DNA of 64,000 nt from Hyphomicrobiales bacterium (lineage in GTDB: Bacteria; Pseudomonadota; Alphaproteobacteria; Rhizobiales; Rhizobiaceae), in contig UBTF01000003.1 in the NCBI GenBank assembly GCA_900468285.1, forward strand, positions 1-64,000, given 5' to 3'. The first letter of the stretch is position 1; each line of letters opens with the position of its first letter. A model generated the notes under the pieces. It saw only the letters and a list, made by a program, of their open reading frames with translations, was not told the DNA's origin and did no database searches. The translations under genes were made by a program, and so were the position numbers. Positions 25,794 to 34,262 of the stretch are shown here, in pieces.

Positions 25794-26633
25794 ATGAAAT
25801 CCAAGAGTGTAAAACTAAACCGCCGCGCCATTCTCGCATTGGCCGCCGCAACGGTCGCATTGCCATTTATCGCACCGGTGGATGCCTTTGCAGGCACGGT
25901 CGATGAGGCAAAGGCCAAGGGCAAAGTGGTCATCGGTATTCAGGGCGATAACTCGCCTTGGGGCTTCGTCAATTCGAGCGGCGTTCAAGACGGCCTCGAT
26001 GCCGACATTGGCAAGGCTTTTGCCGAATACCTCGGCGTGAAGGCTGAGTTCGTGCCGCTGGCCGTTGCCAACCGCATTCCAGCATTGATGACCGGCAAGG
26101 TCGACGTTCTCTTCGCCACCATGGGCATGACCGCCGAGCGTGCGAAGACGATCCAGTTCTCGCAGCCATATGCCGGCAACGTCCTGTCCGTCTATGGACC
26201 GAAGGACAAGAAGATCGCTGGCTTTGACGACCTTTCCGGTGTCGCTGTCGGCGTGCCGAAGTCGAGCGCGATGGACACGGCAATCACTGCCGGTGCAGGC
26301 ACGAAGGCCAATATTCTGCGCTTCGATGATGACGCAGCCAACATTCAGGCTCTCATTTCCGGCCAGGTCGAAGTTGTTGGCGGCAATCAGTTCTACGGCG
26401 ACCGCCTGAATGCAGCCGCAGCAGGCAAGTACGAATCGAAGTTCGATCTGACGACCCTTTACAACGGCGCGGGCACACGTCCGGGCGAGAAGGACTGGAA
26501 CGAAACGATCAACGCCTTCCTGACCAAGATCAAGGGCGATGGAGAGCTCGCGAAGATCTACACCAAGTGGATGAAGCGCGACGTTCCAAGCTTCCCTGCA
26601 TCCCTGCCTGAGATCCCGTTCACAGCCAAGTAA
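25794..26633 (+). CDS. Periplasmic solute-binding protein of the importer
   Basis: A 279-residue family 3 extracellular binding protein (PF00497-like). The signal peptide has a basic start ([11 protein letters not shown]), a hydrophobic core, and likely cleavage after AFA near residue 32. The mature part shows [42 protein letters not shown] and the C-terminal [10 protein letters not shown]. The ribosome site AGGAGG is strong. The ligand cannot be read directly; the linked genes suggest quinate or shikimate. Confidence 0.85.
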   Translation: MKSKSVKLNRRAILALAAATVALPFIAPVDAFAGTVDEAKAKGKVVIGIQGDNSPWGFVNSSGVQDGLDADIGKAFAEYLGVKAEFVPLAVANRIPALMTGKVDVLFATMGMTAERAKTIQFSQPYAGNVLSVYGPKDKKIAGFDDLSGVAVGVPKSSAMDTAITAGAGTKANILRFDDDAANIQALISGQVEVVGGNQFYGDRLNAAAAGKYESKFDLTTLYNGAGTRPGEKDWNETINAFLTKIKGDGELAKIYTKWMKRDVPSFPASLPEIPFTAK

Positions 26634-26647
26634 TGAAGGAGGTTACC

Positions 26648-27409
26648 ATGCCGCAAGATACCGCCGCGCAGGTTCCGCTGATTGCCCTCGAAGGGGTGGA
26701 GAAGTGGTATGGAGCCTTTCATGCCCTGAAGAACATCAACCTTTCGGTTCGCAAAGGCGAGAAAATCGTCCTTTGCGGGCCGTCCGGCTCGGGCAAATCA
26801 ACACTGATCCGCTGCATCAATCATCTCGAAGATACCCAGGGCGGCACGATCACCGTCGAGGGAACGAAGCTGACGAGCTCTGCCGCCGCAATCGATACCG
26901 TCCGGCGCGAAGTCGGCATGGTGTTTCAGAACTTTAATCTGTTCCCGCACAAGACAATTCTTGAAAACTGCACTTTGGCACCGATGCGGGCAAAAGGTCT
27001 TTCCAAAGCCGAGGCCGAGACAATCGCTCGCAAATATCTCGAACGCGTTCGCATTCTCGATCAGGCGGAAAAATATCCGGCCCAGTTGTCGGGAGGCCAG
27101 CAGCAACGTGCGGCAATTGCCCGGGCATTGTGCATGGAGCCTAAAGCCATGCTGTTTGACGAGCCCACATCGGCGCTGGACCCGGAAATGGTCAAGGAAG
27201 TGCTGGACACGATGATCGGACTTGCCCGAGACGGCATGACCATGATCTGCGTGACCCACGAAATGGGCTTTGCCCGTCAGGTTGCAGACCGCGTCGTGTT
27301 CATGGCCTCCGGCGAGATCATCGAGGAAGCCCCGCCTGAAGAGTTTTTCCGTGATCCCAAACATCAGCGGACACGCACGTTCCTTGGCGAAATTCTCGCC
27401 CATCACTGA
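26648..27409 (+). CDS. ABC transporter ATP-binding protein of the importer
   Basis: A 253-residue ATPase of the GlnQ/HisP class: Walker [11 protein letters not shown] loop [10 protein letters not shown], signature [15 protein letters not shown], Walker [15 protein letters not shown] and the switch histidine in [16 protein letters not shown]. The chosen start ATG 26648 has an ideal AAGGAGG eight bases upstream; another ATG at 26633 overlaps the preceding stop and would add five residues. It energises the two upstream permeases. Confidence 0.9.
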   Translation: MPQDTAAQVPLIALEGVEKWYGAFHALKNINLSVRKGEKIVLCGPSGSGKSTLIRCINHLEDTQGGTITVEGTKLTSSAAAIDTVRREVGMVFQNFNLFPHKTILENCTLAPMRAKGLSKAEAETIARKYLERVRILDQAEKYPAQLSGGQQQRAAIARALCMEPKAMLFDEPTSALDPEMVKEVLDTMIGLARDGMTMICVTHEMGFARQVADRVVFMASGEIIEEAPPEEFFRDPKHQRTRTFLGEILAHH

Positions 27410-27466
27410 CGAGACGACGGACAACAGCGCCAGATGCGGGCTGGGTCACCAGATCAATCGACGAGT

Positions 27467-28345
27467 ATGCATTCCATGACAGACAGACCATCCCTGAAAG
27501 TCGGGCTGATTGGTGCCGACATCCAGCTTTCCAAGACCCCGCCCATGCATATGCGCGAGGGCCAGGCGCACGGGATCGACTATTCCTATGAGCTGATGGA
27601 CATCCACGCGCGAAATCTGCCGGAAAGCGCCCTGCCCCAGCTGCTGGATGAAGCGCAGGCACGCGGCTTTGCAGGCTTGAACATCACCCACCCTTTCAAA
27701 CAACGCGTCATTTCCCACCTCGACGCCCTGTCGGACGATGCTCGCATGCTCGGTGCGGTCAACACCGTCGTCTTTCGCGATGGAAAACGCACCGGTCACA
27801 ACACGGACTGGTACGGCTTTTTCGAGAGCTTCAAGCGGGGCTTGCCCAATGCGAAACGCGACCGGGCTCTCCTCATCGGCGCGGGCGGCGCGGGAGTTGC
27901 GGTCGCCCACGCGGCGTTGAAGCTCGAAATCAGGCATCTCGATATCTTCGATCAGGACAAGGAGCGTGCCCGACAGCTGGCAGAACAGCTCAACGAGCGT
28001 TTCGGGAGCAAACGCGCCTTTACGGTCGAAGCGCCCGAGCAGTCGCTTCCCCATGCCGATGGCTTGATCCACGCCACACCGGTGGGGATGCCAGCGCATC
28101 CGGGAATTCCGGTCGCGGAAGAGCTCCTCGAAAGCCGTCACTGGGTCGCTGATATCGTTTATATGCCGCTGGTGACAGCGCTCTTGGCAGTAGCGGAAGC
28201 GAAGGGCTGCAAGACCCTGCCCGGCGGCGGAATGGCCGTGTTCCAGGCGGTTGGAGCATTCCGGCTGTTTGCCGAGCGGGAGCCCGATGCTGACCGGATG
28301 GCATCACATTTCAAGGAATTGTGTGAAGCCGAGGCCGTGGGATGA
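27467..28345 (+). CDS. Quinate/shikimate dehydrogenase (QsuD/AroE family)
   Basis: A 292-residue NAD(P)-dependent dehydrogenase oxidising shikimate (and probably quinate) to the 3-dehydro acids. It keeps the catalytic pair Lys79 in NITHPFKQ and Asp114 in HNTDWYGF, the glycine-rich GAGGAGVA and the C-terminal MAVFQAVGAFRLF. The substrate loop LSKTPPMHMREGQAHG and MPAHPGIPV resemble the catabolic QsuD type from Corynebacterium more than biosynthetic AroE. An Asp (in DIFDQDKERA) at the cofactor loop suggests NAD rather than NADP. The start is uncertain: ATG 27467 is chosen, with 27434 and 27476 as alternatives. Placement after importer genes supports a catabolic role. Confidence 0.82.
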   Translation: MHSMTDRPSLKVGLIGADIQLSKTPPMHMREGQAHGIDYSYELMDIHARNLPESALPQLLDEAQARGFAGLNITHPFKQRVISHLDALSDDARMLGAVNTVVFRDGKRTGHNTDWYGFFESFKRGLPNAKRDRALLIGAGGAGVAVAHAALKLEIRHLDIFDQDKERARQLAEQLNERFGSKRAFTVEAPEQSLPHADGLIHATPVGMPAHPGIPVAEELLESRHWVADIVYMPLVTALLAVAEAKGCKTLPGGGMAVFQAVGAFRLFAEREPDADRMASHFKELCEAEAVG

Positions 28346-28398
28346 GACACGCAGCACCGCAGCCAAAGCTCTGTTTGAACTTGTCTGCGGGTAAGGCC

Positions 28399-29103
28399 CT
28401 AATCGCCTGTTCCGATGGCCTCCATGTGGTCGACACGAAGCACGTAGCGCAGGACCATGTCGGCAACATGCCGCGACAAGGCCTCCTGCCCGTCATCGGT
28501 GAACAGCTTTTCCCCGAAAATGAAGGAAAAGGTAGCGGAATTCGAGACATTGAAAAAGGAGAGGGCGCTGATCTGCCAGTGCAGTTCCAGCGCTTCGATG
28601 CCAGCGCGAAAGACGCCCTTTTTCTGACCTCTGGCAAGAACGCCCTCCAGCGCTTCGATTGCGGGTCGGTTCAGCTGACGGATGGTTTCGGACGCCTGCA
28701 TATGTCTGCCGTGATGGACGTTTTCGATCATCACCATGCGAATGAATGCCGGGTTGCGCCGGTGATGGTCGAAGGTGAAACGACAGAGCTTTTCAAGCGC
28801 AGCCCGTGGCTCCATATCGTCAAGCTCAAGATCGCTTTCGCCGCCGCGCACCTTCGCATAGGCCTCTTCCAGCACCTGCTGATACAGGCCTTCCTTGTCG
28901 CCGTAGTAATAGTAGATCATGCGTTTGGACGTGCGGGTCCGCGCAGCGATTTCATCGATGCGCGCACCCGAGAGGCCGTTCTGGGAAAACTCTTCCATTG
29001 CCACCGAAAGAATGTCGCGCCTGACGCCCTCAGGGTCGCGCTTGGCCTGCCGCGTTGCGGTTGGCCTGCTCAAAGTTGCGGCTTTCGTCATTGTTCCACC
29101 CAT
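28399..29103 (-). CDS. TetR family regulator of the quinate/shikimate module
   Basis: A 234-residue TetR regulator. The DNA-binding helix-turn-helix runs from RRDILSVAMEEFSQNGLSGA through IDEIAARTRTSKRMIYYYYG; the rest is a helical ligand-binding domain. It starts at ATG 29103, or at ATG 29091 behind GGTGG. It is divergent from the dehydratase gene with 73 bases between them, which hold a palindromic operator-like site. A related site sits on the importer promoter. It is therefore the likely repressor of both units, released by a pathway intermediate; the ligand is inferred. Confidence 0.82.
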   Translation of the reverse strand: MGGTMTKAATLSRPTATRQAKRDPEGVRRDILSVAMEEFSQNGLSGARIDEIAARTRTSKRMIYYYYGDKEGLYQQVLEEAYAKVRGGESDLELDDMEPRAALEKLCRFTFDHHRRNPAFIRMVMIENVHHGRHMQASETIRQLNRPAIEALEGVLARGQKKGVFRAGIEALELHWQISALSFFNVSNSATFSFIFGEKLFTDDGQEALSRHVADMVLRYVLRVDHMEAIGTGD

Positions 29104-29138
29104 TAGCGGTCAGCCCATCCCAAACCGAACCCGTATTA

Positions 29139-29158
29139 TTAACTAATTAGTACATAAC
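29139..29158. promoter_or_regulatory. Candidate TetR operator ahead of the dehydratase gene
   Basis: It contains the perfect 10-bp palindrome ACTAATTAGT (29142-29151) within TTAACTAATTAGTACATAA, between the divergent starts of tetR and the dehydroshikimate dehydratase gene. A 13/16 match occurs at 24292-24307. Operator function is inferred from position and repetition. Confidence 0.55.
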
Positions 29159-29176
29159 ACCGGAAAGGAAGGCAAT

Positions 29177-31111
29177 ATGGTCACCTCTGGCACGGAGAAG
29201 CAAAAGCTGCCGATGCGGACTTCCATCGCAACAGTTTCCATCAGCGGAGAATTCCCCGAAAAGCTGGCCGCAATCGCCAAGGCGGGCTTTGCCGGTGTCG
29301 AAATCTTCGAGAATGATTTCCTGACCTACGACGCCTCACCGCGCGAGGTCCGCGCCATGGTTCGTGACCACGGGCTGGAAATAACACTGTTTCAGCCATT
29401 CCGAGATTTCGAAGGAATGCCCGACCAGCATCGGCAGCGGGCTTTCGAAAGAGCAGAGCGCAAATTCGACATTATGGGCGAGCTCGGCACAGATCTGATG
29501 CTGATCTGCTCCAACGTCTCGCCGATTTCGCTTGGCGGAATCGACAGGGCCGCAAATGATTTTCATGAGCTCGGCGAGCGTGCTGCGCGCCACGGACTGC
29601 GCGTCGGCTATGAGGCGCTCGCATGGGGTCGGCATATCAGCGACCACCGCGATGCCTGGGAAGTCGTGCGTCGTGCAGATCACGCCAATGTCGGCATTAT
29701 CCTGGACAGTTTCCACACGCTTTCGCGCAAGATCGATCCCAACTCGATCCGCTCCATTCCCGGCGACAAGATCTTCATCGTCCAGCTAGCCGATGCCCCT
29801 CTCTTCGACATGGATCTTCTTTATTGGAGCCGTCACTTCCGCAACATGCCGGGCGAAGGCGATCTTCCTGTGGTGGAGTTCATGCGGGCCGTTGCAGCAA
29901 CGGGCTATTGCGGACCGCTTTCGCTGGAGATTTTCAACGACCAGTTCCGTGGCGGATCAGCCCGTCTTCTGGCAGAAGATGGCCATCGGTCCCTGATCAA
30001 CCTCATGGACAAGGTGGGCCGACTGGAGCCGGATATCCGTATTGCGGCACCGCACATGCCAGACCCCGTGGAAACTTCGGGCGTCGAATTCGTCGAGTTT
30101 ACCACCGGACCATCGGAAAAGGAGCAGCTGGAGACATTGCTGGGCTCGCTCGGCTTCAGCAAAGCTGCACGCCACTGCAACCGCGAAGTCGATTTGTACA
30201 CACAGGGCGATATCCGCATCGTCATCAATACCGACAGCACTGGAGACAGTTTCGCGGGCGCTTCCTATTCGGTCCACGGCACGAATGCCTATGCTTTCGG
30301 GCTTGGCGTCAAAGACGCGGCTGCAGCCTTGGAGCGTGCTGCGGCCTTGGGCGCGACCACATTTCTTGAACCTAGAAAAAGCGGCGAGGCGTCTATCCCT
30401 GCCATTCAGGGTGTCGGAAACGGCGTCATCTACTTTCTTGACGGCTCTCCGGCCCTTTCAGACATCTGGAAAAAGGAATTTGTGCCCGTCGAAGGTTCCA
30501 GCCGCGCCGATGCCGGTTTGACGAGAATAGACCATCTCGCCCAGACGACACGCTATGACGAAATGCTGACATGGCTGTTGTTCTATACGTCGATATTTTC
30601 GATGCGGCGCACATCCATGGTCGATGTGGTGGAGCCGGGCGGGCTTGTCCGCAGCCAGGCAATAGAAAGCCTACCCAAGCCTGATTTCCGCCTGACCATG
30701 AACGGCGCAGACAACCGCAAGACCTTTGCCGGCAAGTTCCTGGCTGAGGGCTTCGGCACCAGCATCCAGCACATTGCTTTTTCCACCGATGATATTTTCT
30801 CGACCGCAAAGCAGCTTCATGCCTGCGGTTTTCAGCCTTTGCCGATTTCGCGAAACTATTATGATGATCTTGAAGCCCGTTTCGGACTGGAACCGGAATT
30901 GTCAGATGCGCTGCGCGCATCGAGCATTCTGTATGATCGCGATGAGAATGGCGAATATTTCCAGATTTATAGCCAGACCTTTGGCGAAGGCTTCTTCTTC
31001 GAAATCGTGGAACGGCGGGGCCAATATAACGGCTACGGTGCGATGAATGCCCCATTCCGCATCGGCGCGCAAAGACGAATGTCTCGCCCGGCAGGAATGC
31101 CTCGGGATTAA
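29177..31111 (+). CDS. quiC: 3-dehydroshikimate dehydratase fused to an HPPD-like domain
   Basis: A 644-residue two-domain protein. The N-terminal TIM-barrel domain (about 10-290) belongs to the sugar-phosphate isomerase/AP endonuclease 2 fold and converts 3-dehydroshikimate to protocatechuate. Metal ligands fit Glu146 (GYEALAWG), Asp177 (LDSFHTL), Gln203 (IVQLADAP) and Glu251 (LSLEIFND), with His180 nearby. The C-terminal part (about 300-620) is a vicinal-oxygen-chelate pair like 4-hydroxyphenylpyruvate dioxygenase, with the metal triad His453, His532 and Glu609 apparently intact. This architecture matches the QuiC1-type dehydratases described in Pseudomonas. GGAAAGGAAGG gives a good ribosome site. 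Protocatechuate would enter the beta-ketoadipate pathway, encoded elsewhere. Confidence 0.9.
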   Translation: MVTSGTEKQKLPMRTSIATVSISGEFPEKLAAIAKAGFAGVEIFENDFLTYDASPREVRAMVRDHGLEITLFQPFRDFEGMPDQHRQRAFERAERKFDIMGELGTDLMLICSNVSPISLGGIDRAANDFHELGERAARHGLRVGYEALAWGRHISDHRDAWEVVRRADHANVGIILDSFHTLSRKIDPNSIRSIPGDKIFIVQLADAPLFDMDLLYWSRHFRNMPGEGDLPVVEFMRAVAATGYCGPLSLEIFNDQFRGGSARLLAEDGHRSLINLMDKVGRLEPDIRIAAPHMPDPVETSGVEFVEFTTGPSEKEQLETLLGSLGFSKAARHCNREVDLYTQGDIRIVINTDSTGDSFAGASYSVHGTNAYAFGLGVKDAAAALERAAALGATTFLEPRKSGEASIPAIQGVGNGVIYFLDGSPALSDIWKKEFVPVEGSSRADAGLTRIDHLAQTTRYDEMLTWLLFYTSIFSMRRTSMVDVVEPGGLVRSQAIESLPKPDFRLTMNGADNRKTFAGKFLAEGFGTSIQHIAFSTDDIFSTAKQLHACGFQPLPISRNYYDDLEARFGLEPELSDALRASSILYDRDENGEYFQIYSQTFGEGFFFEIVERRGQYNGYGAMNAPFRIGAQRRMSRPAGMPRD

Positions 31112-31129
31112 AGAAGACAGCGCTCGGAG

Positions 31130-32398
31130 TTAGTTCTCTCTGCTTTCGTGCCGGAAGCCAAGGTTATCCAGACCCCGGCGGACTTCCGGCGCGTTCATGA
31201 ACAGCCTCCATAGAATACCGGAGCGGTAATTTTCCATCATCGCCACGATAGGCCCCTGATCTATGGCCAGATGCGTGTCTGCAATCCAGTTCGACCCGGG
31301 CGCAAAGGCATCCACAAAGCCATAGCGACCGATGAGCTTGCCATCCTGATAATCAGCAAATGCCCTGATTGCCCGGATTGCCTCGTCGGGCATCACCGGA
31401 AAAGCAGATAGGGCAGCGGTGGGTGCAATGACACCGTCATCGTTGGCAGGCGAATGAACGCGATAGCCGTTCGGGCCATCGCTGGCCGTCATGCCCCAAA
31501 ATCCCTGCTCGGGAAATTTCGACACGCAATAATCGTGGTTGATGCGCGTGTGTGCTTCCACCTGCTCCTGATAGTGACAATAGCGGTCTGACAGACCTCT
31601 CGGGTCCAGTCCGCAGAAGGAATATTGCGAGAGAAACAGCGGGCCACCAAATGGCTCGCCCAAAGGCAGGACCGTGCCCATATAGCTGTTACCGTTGACC
31701 ATTGCCCCTGAGCGCGCCCAACCTTGATGATAGTTGATGGCATTGATGGAATGGTTCTGCGAACCTGCGGCGAGGATGTAGCAAACCAGCGCCTCGTTCC
31801 AGCCGCTGATGGCAATATCGAAGCACCATCGGTATTTCGGGCTCCAATGCCACCACAATGGACCATCGGACCCTTGTGTGTACCAGTCCCATTCCACCGC
31901 GGTTACAAGATCGTGGGCGAGGTTGCGGAACCTGGTTTCGGCCAGCGTCAGCCCTGAGAAGTACTCGCGGGCGCAGATCAGCCCCTGCAACAGAAGTGCT
32001 GTTTCCACCAGATCACCGCCATCGTCCTTCGGACCGAACGGAATGACCTTGCTGGTCCCCGCATCCACGAAATGTGCAAAGGCACCGTGGAATCGCTTCG
32101 CCTTTCGCAAGCTGTGGACCATTGTCGTCACACGTTCCAGAGCCTGGTCGCGTGTGATCCAGCCTCTCTCGGCACCGACGATGATAGCCAGAAAGCCGAA
32201 ACCGGTTCCGGAGATGGACGCGATCTCGTTGATCGGCGTCCCGTCGGCTCTCAGACGGTCGCGCACCAGTCCAGATACCGGATGGCTACCGAGCCAGAAA
32301 TATTCAAATGTCCGGTGATGGATGTCGTCCACATCATCAGGTACCGCTTTATCTGGCGCCCGAATGCTCTGGCCGAATGCCGTAACTCTGGTATCCAA
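31130..32398 (-). CDS. COG5368/GH144-type glycoside hydrolase (possible endo-beta-1,2-glucanase)
   Basis: About 422 residues of an (alpha/alpha)6-barrel type protein of the 'glucoamylase family' (PF10091, COG5368), from which family GH144 endo-beta-1,2-glucanases were defined. Typical segments are HHRTFEYFWLGSHP, NEIASISGTGFGFLAI, ISGWNEALVCYILAAGS and YDFVDAF-like GRYGFVDAFAPG followed by AIDQGPIVAMMENYRSG. No signal peptide is seen, so it may be cytoplasmic. The start is uncertain: the most upstream in-frame codon before a stop is TTG 32398, and no ATG or good ribosome site is present near it. Rhizobiales make cyclic beta-1,2-glucan, a plausible substrate; this is inference. Confidence 0.75.
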   Translation of the reverse strand: MDTRVTAFGQSIRAPDKAVPDDVDDIHHRTFEYFWLGSHPVSGLVRDRLRADGTPINEIASISGTGFGFLAIIVGAERGWITRDQALERVTTMVHSLRKAKRFHGAFAHFVDAGTSKVIPFGPKDDGGDLVETALLLQGLICAREYFSGLTLAETRFRNLAHDLVTAVEWDWYTQGSDGPLWWHWSPKYRWCFDIAISGWNEALVCYILAAGSQNHSINAINYHQGWARSGAMVNGNSYMGTVLPLGEPFGGPLFLSQYSFCGLDPRGLSDRYCHYQEQVEAHTRINHDYCVSKFPEQGFWGMTASDGPNGYRVHSPANDDGVIAPTAALSAFPVMPDEAIRAIRAFADYQDGKLIGRYGFVDAFAPGSNWIADTHLAIDQGPIVAMMENYRSGILWRLFMNAPEVRRGLDNLGFRHESREN

Positions 32399-32474
32399 AA
32401 TGCTGTCCGGTCTCGTTACGATACAGTGCGTATCACCAACTACATCAGCACATTAGGGCAGCTATGGGGCAAAA

Positions 32475-32533
32475 TGAAAGCTTGGCCAGGATCGACAGGA
32501 AGCGTCAATTCGCCTCCTGCCGATCAGCCAAGC
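32475..32533 (-). terminator. Long hairpin terminator of the oxoprolinase/carboxylase operon
   Basis: An imperfect stem of about 20 bp runs from GCTTGGC to GCCAAGC, with inner GATCG-CAGGA pairing to TCCTG-CGATC and a short TCAA loop. On the minus strand it is followed by TTTCATTTT. It lies right after the biotin carboxylase gene. Confidence 0.65.
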
Positions 32534-32537
32534 GCAG

Positions 32538-34262
32538 TCATTCGTAGATGACCACCACGTCACCGGACTGAAGGTAATCACCTTCTTTTACCCGTAACCG
32601 CACCGTGCCGGATTTCGGCGCGATGAGTTGCGTTTCCATCTTCATGGCTTCCATCACCGCGACGAGATCGCCTTGCGACACCTCGTCGCCATCGGCCACC
32701 TTGAATGATTGCAAGGTGCCTGAAACCGGGGCCATGATGCCGTCCTGCTGTGTGGCGGTGGACGTTGAAGCCGCAGGCCGATCTGTCCCAACCCCGCCTA
32801 GTCCAGCCAGCAGAAGGTGTGGCAGGCCGACACTTGTCCGTTTGCCATCGATTTCCAGCCATGTGCGGATCATCGTGGCATCGTCAACCGGAGCGGGCCG
32901 CTCCATTGCTTCCGGGATGTCGGCAAAATCGGTCTCAATCCAGCGCGTATGAACCTTGAAGCCGTCCTCAGCCGTAAAATCGGGAGAGTCGATTGCGGCA
33001 CGATGAAAGGGAAGAACGGTGGCGATGCCTTCGATCTTGAATTCCTTCAGCGCACGGCGAGCGCGGCGCAAAACCTGTTCACGGTCCGCTCCGGTCACAA
33101 TGAGTTTCGCCATCAGCGAGTCGAAAACACCGGGAATGATCGACCCCGTGACCACGCCGCTGTCGAGCCGGATACCGGGTCCAGACGGGGGCTCGAAGAG
33201 CGAGATCGCGCCCGGTGTCGGCAGGAAGCCACGACCGGGATCTTCGGCATTGATACGAAATTCCATCGAGTGACCACGGGGCTCAGGCGTTTCGGTCACG
33301 CGTAACGCATGACCCTCTGCGACGCGGAACTGCTCGATGACAAGATCGATGCCCGTCGTTTCTTCCGTGACAGGATGCTCCACCTGAAGACGCGTATTGA
33401 CCTCAAGGAAGGAAATGGTGCCATCTACTCCCAGCAGGAACTCGACCGTTCCGGCGCCTGAATATTTGGCTGCGGCGCATATTGCCTTCGCAGCTTCGTG
33501 GATTTTCTGCCGCTGCTCGACGCTCAAGAACGGCGCGGGCGCCTCTTCGATCAGTTTCTGGTTGCGGCGCTGCAGTGAACAATCGCGGGTTCCAAGCACG
33601 ACCACATTGCCATGCTTGTCAGCTATGACCTGCGCTTCGATGTGACGTGGGCGATCCAGAAACCGCTCCAGGAAGCATTCGCCGCGCCCGAAGGCTGCCG
33701 TCGCTTCACGAACGGCGGAATCGTAGAGATCGGCAATCTCATCAAGCTTCCAGGCAACCTTGATGCCACGTCCGCCACCGCCATGTGCGGCCTTGATGGC
33801 CACCGGCAGGCCGTGTTGCTCTGCGAATGCGACGACCTCGGCTGCGGTCGCAACCGGACCGTCGCTGCCTGCAACAAGCGGGGCGCCGACACTGGTTGCA
33901 ATGCGGCGTGCCTCGACCTTGTCACCCAATATCCTGATCACCTCAGGATCGGGGCCGATCCATATCAACCCTGCATCGATGACGGCCTGAGCGAATTCGG
34001 CCCGCTCCGACAAAAAGCCATAGCCGGGGTGAACCGCGTCGGCACCGGAGCGGCGGGCAATGGCAATCAGCTTTTCGATGTTCAGATAGGTGTCTGCGGG
34101 TCGAACGCCTTCCAGTGCATAAGCCTCATCAGCAAGCCGAACGAAGACGGCATCCTGATCGGGGTCGGCGTAGACCGCCACGGATCCGATACCATAATCG
34201 CGACAGGCGCGGATGATGCGCACCGCAATCTCACCGCGATTGGCAATCAGTACTTTCTTCAT
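32538..34262 (-). CDS. Biotin carboxylase fused to a biotin carrier domain, PxpBC-linked
   Basis: A 574-residue protein with an N-terminal biotin carboxylase ([16 protein letters not shown]-grasp [10 protein letters not shown], catalytic [14 protein letters not shown], about 1-450) and a C-terminal biotinyl-carrier domain with the biotin site Lys541 in EAMKMETQL. It overlaps the PxpB-PxpC fusion gene by four bases (34259-34262). PxpB and PxpC are homologous to the carboxyltransferase part of urea carboxylase (established knowledge), so together they supply BC, BCCP and CT parts of one biotin enzyme. No AccAD- or MccB-like carboxyltransferase lies beside it. The substrate, perhaps a lactam or amide, is unknown. 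Confidence 0.85.
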   Translation of the reverse strand: MKKVLIANRGEIAVRIIRACRDYGIGSVAVYADPDQDAVFVRLADEAYALEGVRPADTYLNIEKLIAIARRSGADAVHPGYGFLSERAEFAQAVIDAGLIWIGPDPEVIRILGDKVEARRIATSVGAPLVAGSDGPVATAAEVVAFAEQHGLPVAIKAAHGGGGRGIKVAWKLDEIADLYDSAVREATAAFGRGECFLERFLDRPRHIEAQVIADKHGNVVVLGTRDCSLQRRNQKLIEEAPAPFLSVEQRQKIHEAAKAICAAAKYSGAGTVEFLLGVDGTISFLEVNTRLQVEHPVTEETTGIDLVIEQFRVAEGHALRVTETPEPRGHSMEFRINAEDPGRGFLPTPGAISLFEPPSGPGIRLDSGVVTGSIIPGVFDSLMAKLIVTGADREQVLRRARRALKEFKIEGIATVLPFHRAAIDSPDFTAEDGFKVHTRWIETDFADIPEAMERPAPVDDATMIRTWLEIDGKRTSVGLPHLLLAGLGGVGTDRPAASTSTATQQDGIMAPVSGTLQSFKVADGDEVSQGDLVAVMEAMKMETQLIAPKSGTVRLRVKEGDYLQSGDVVVIYE

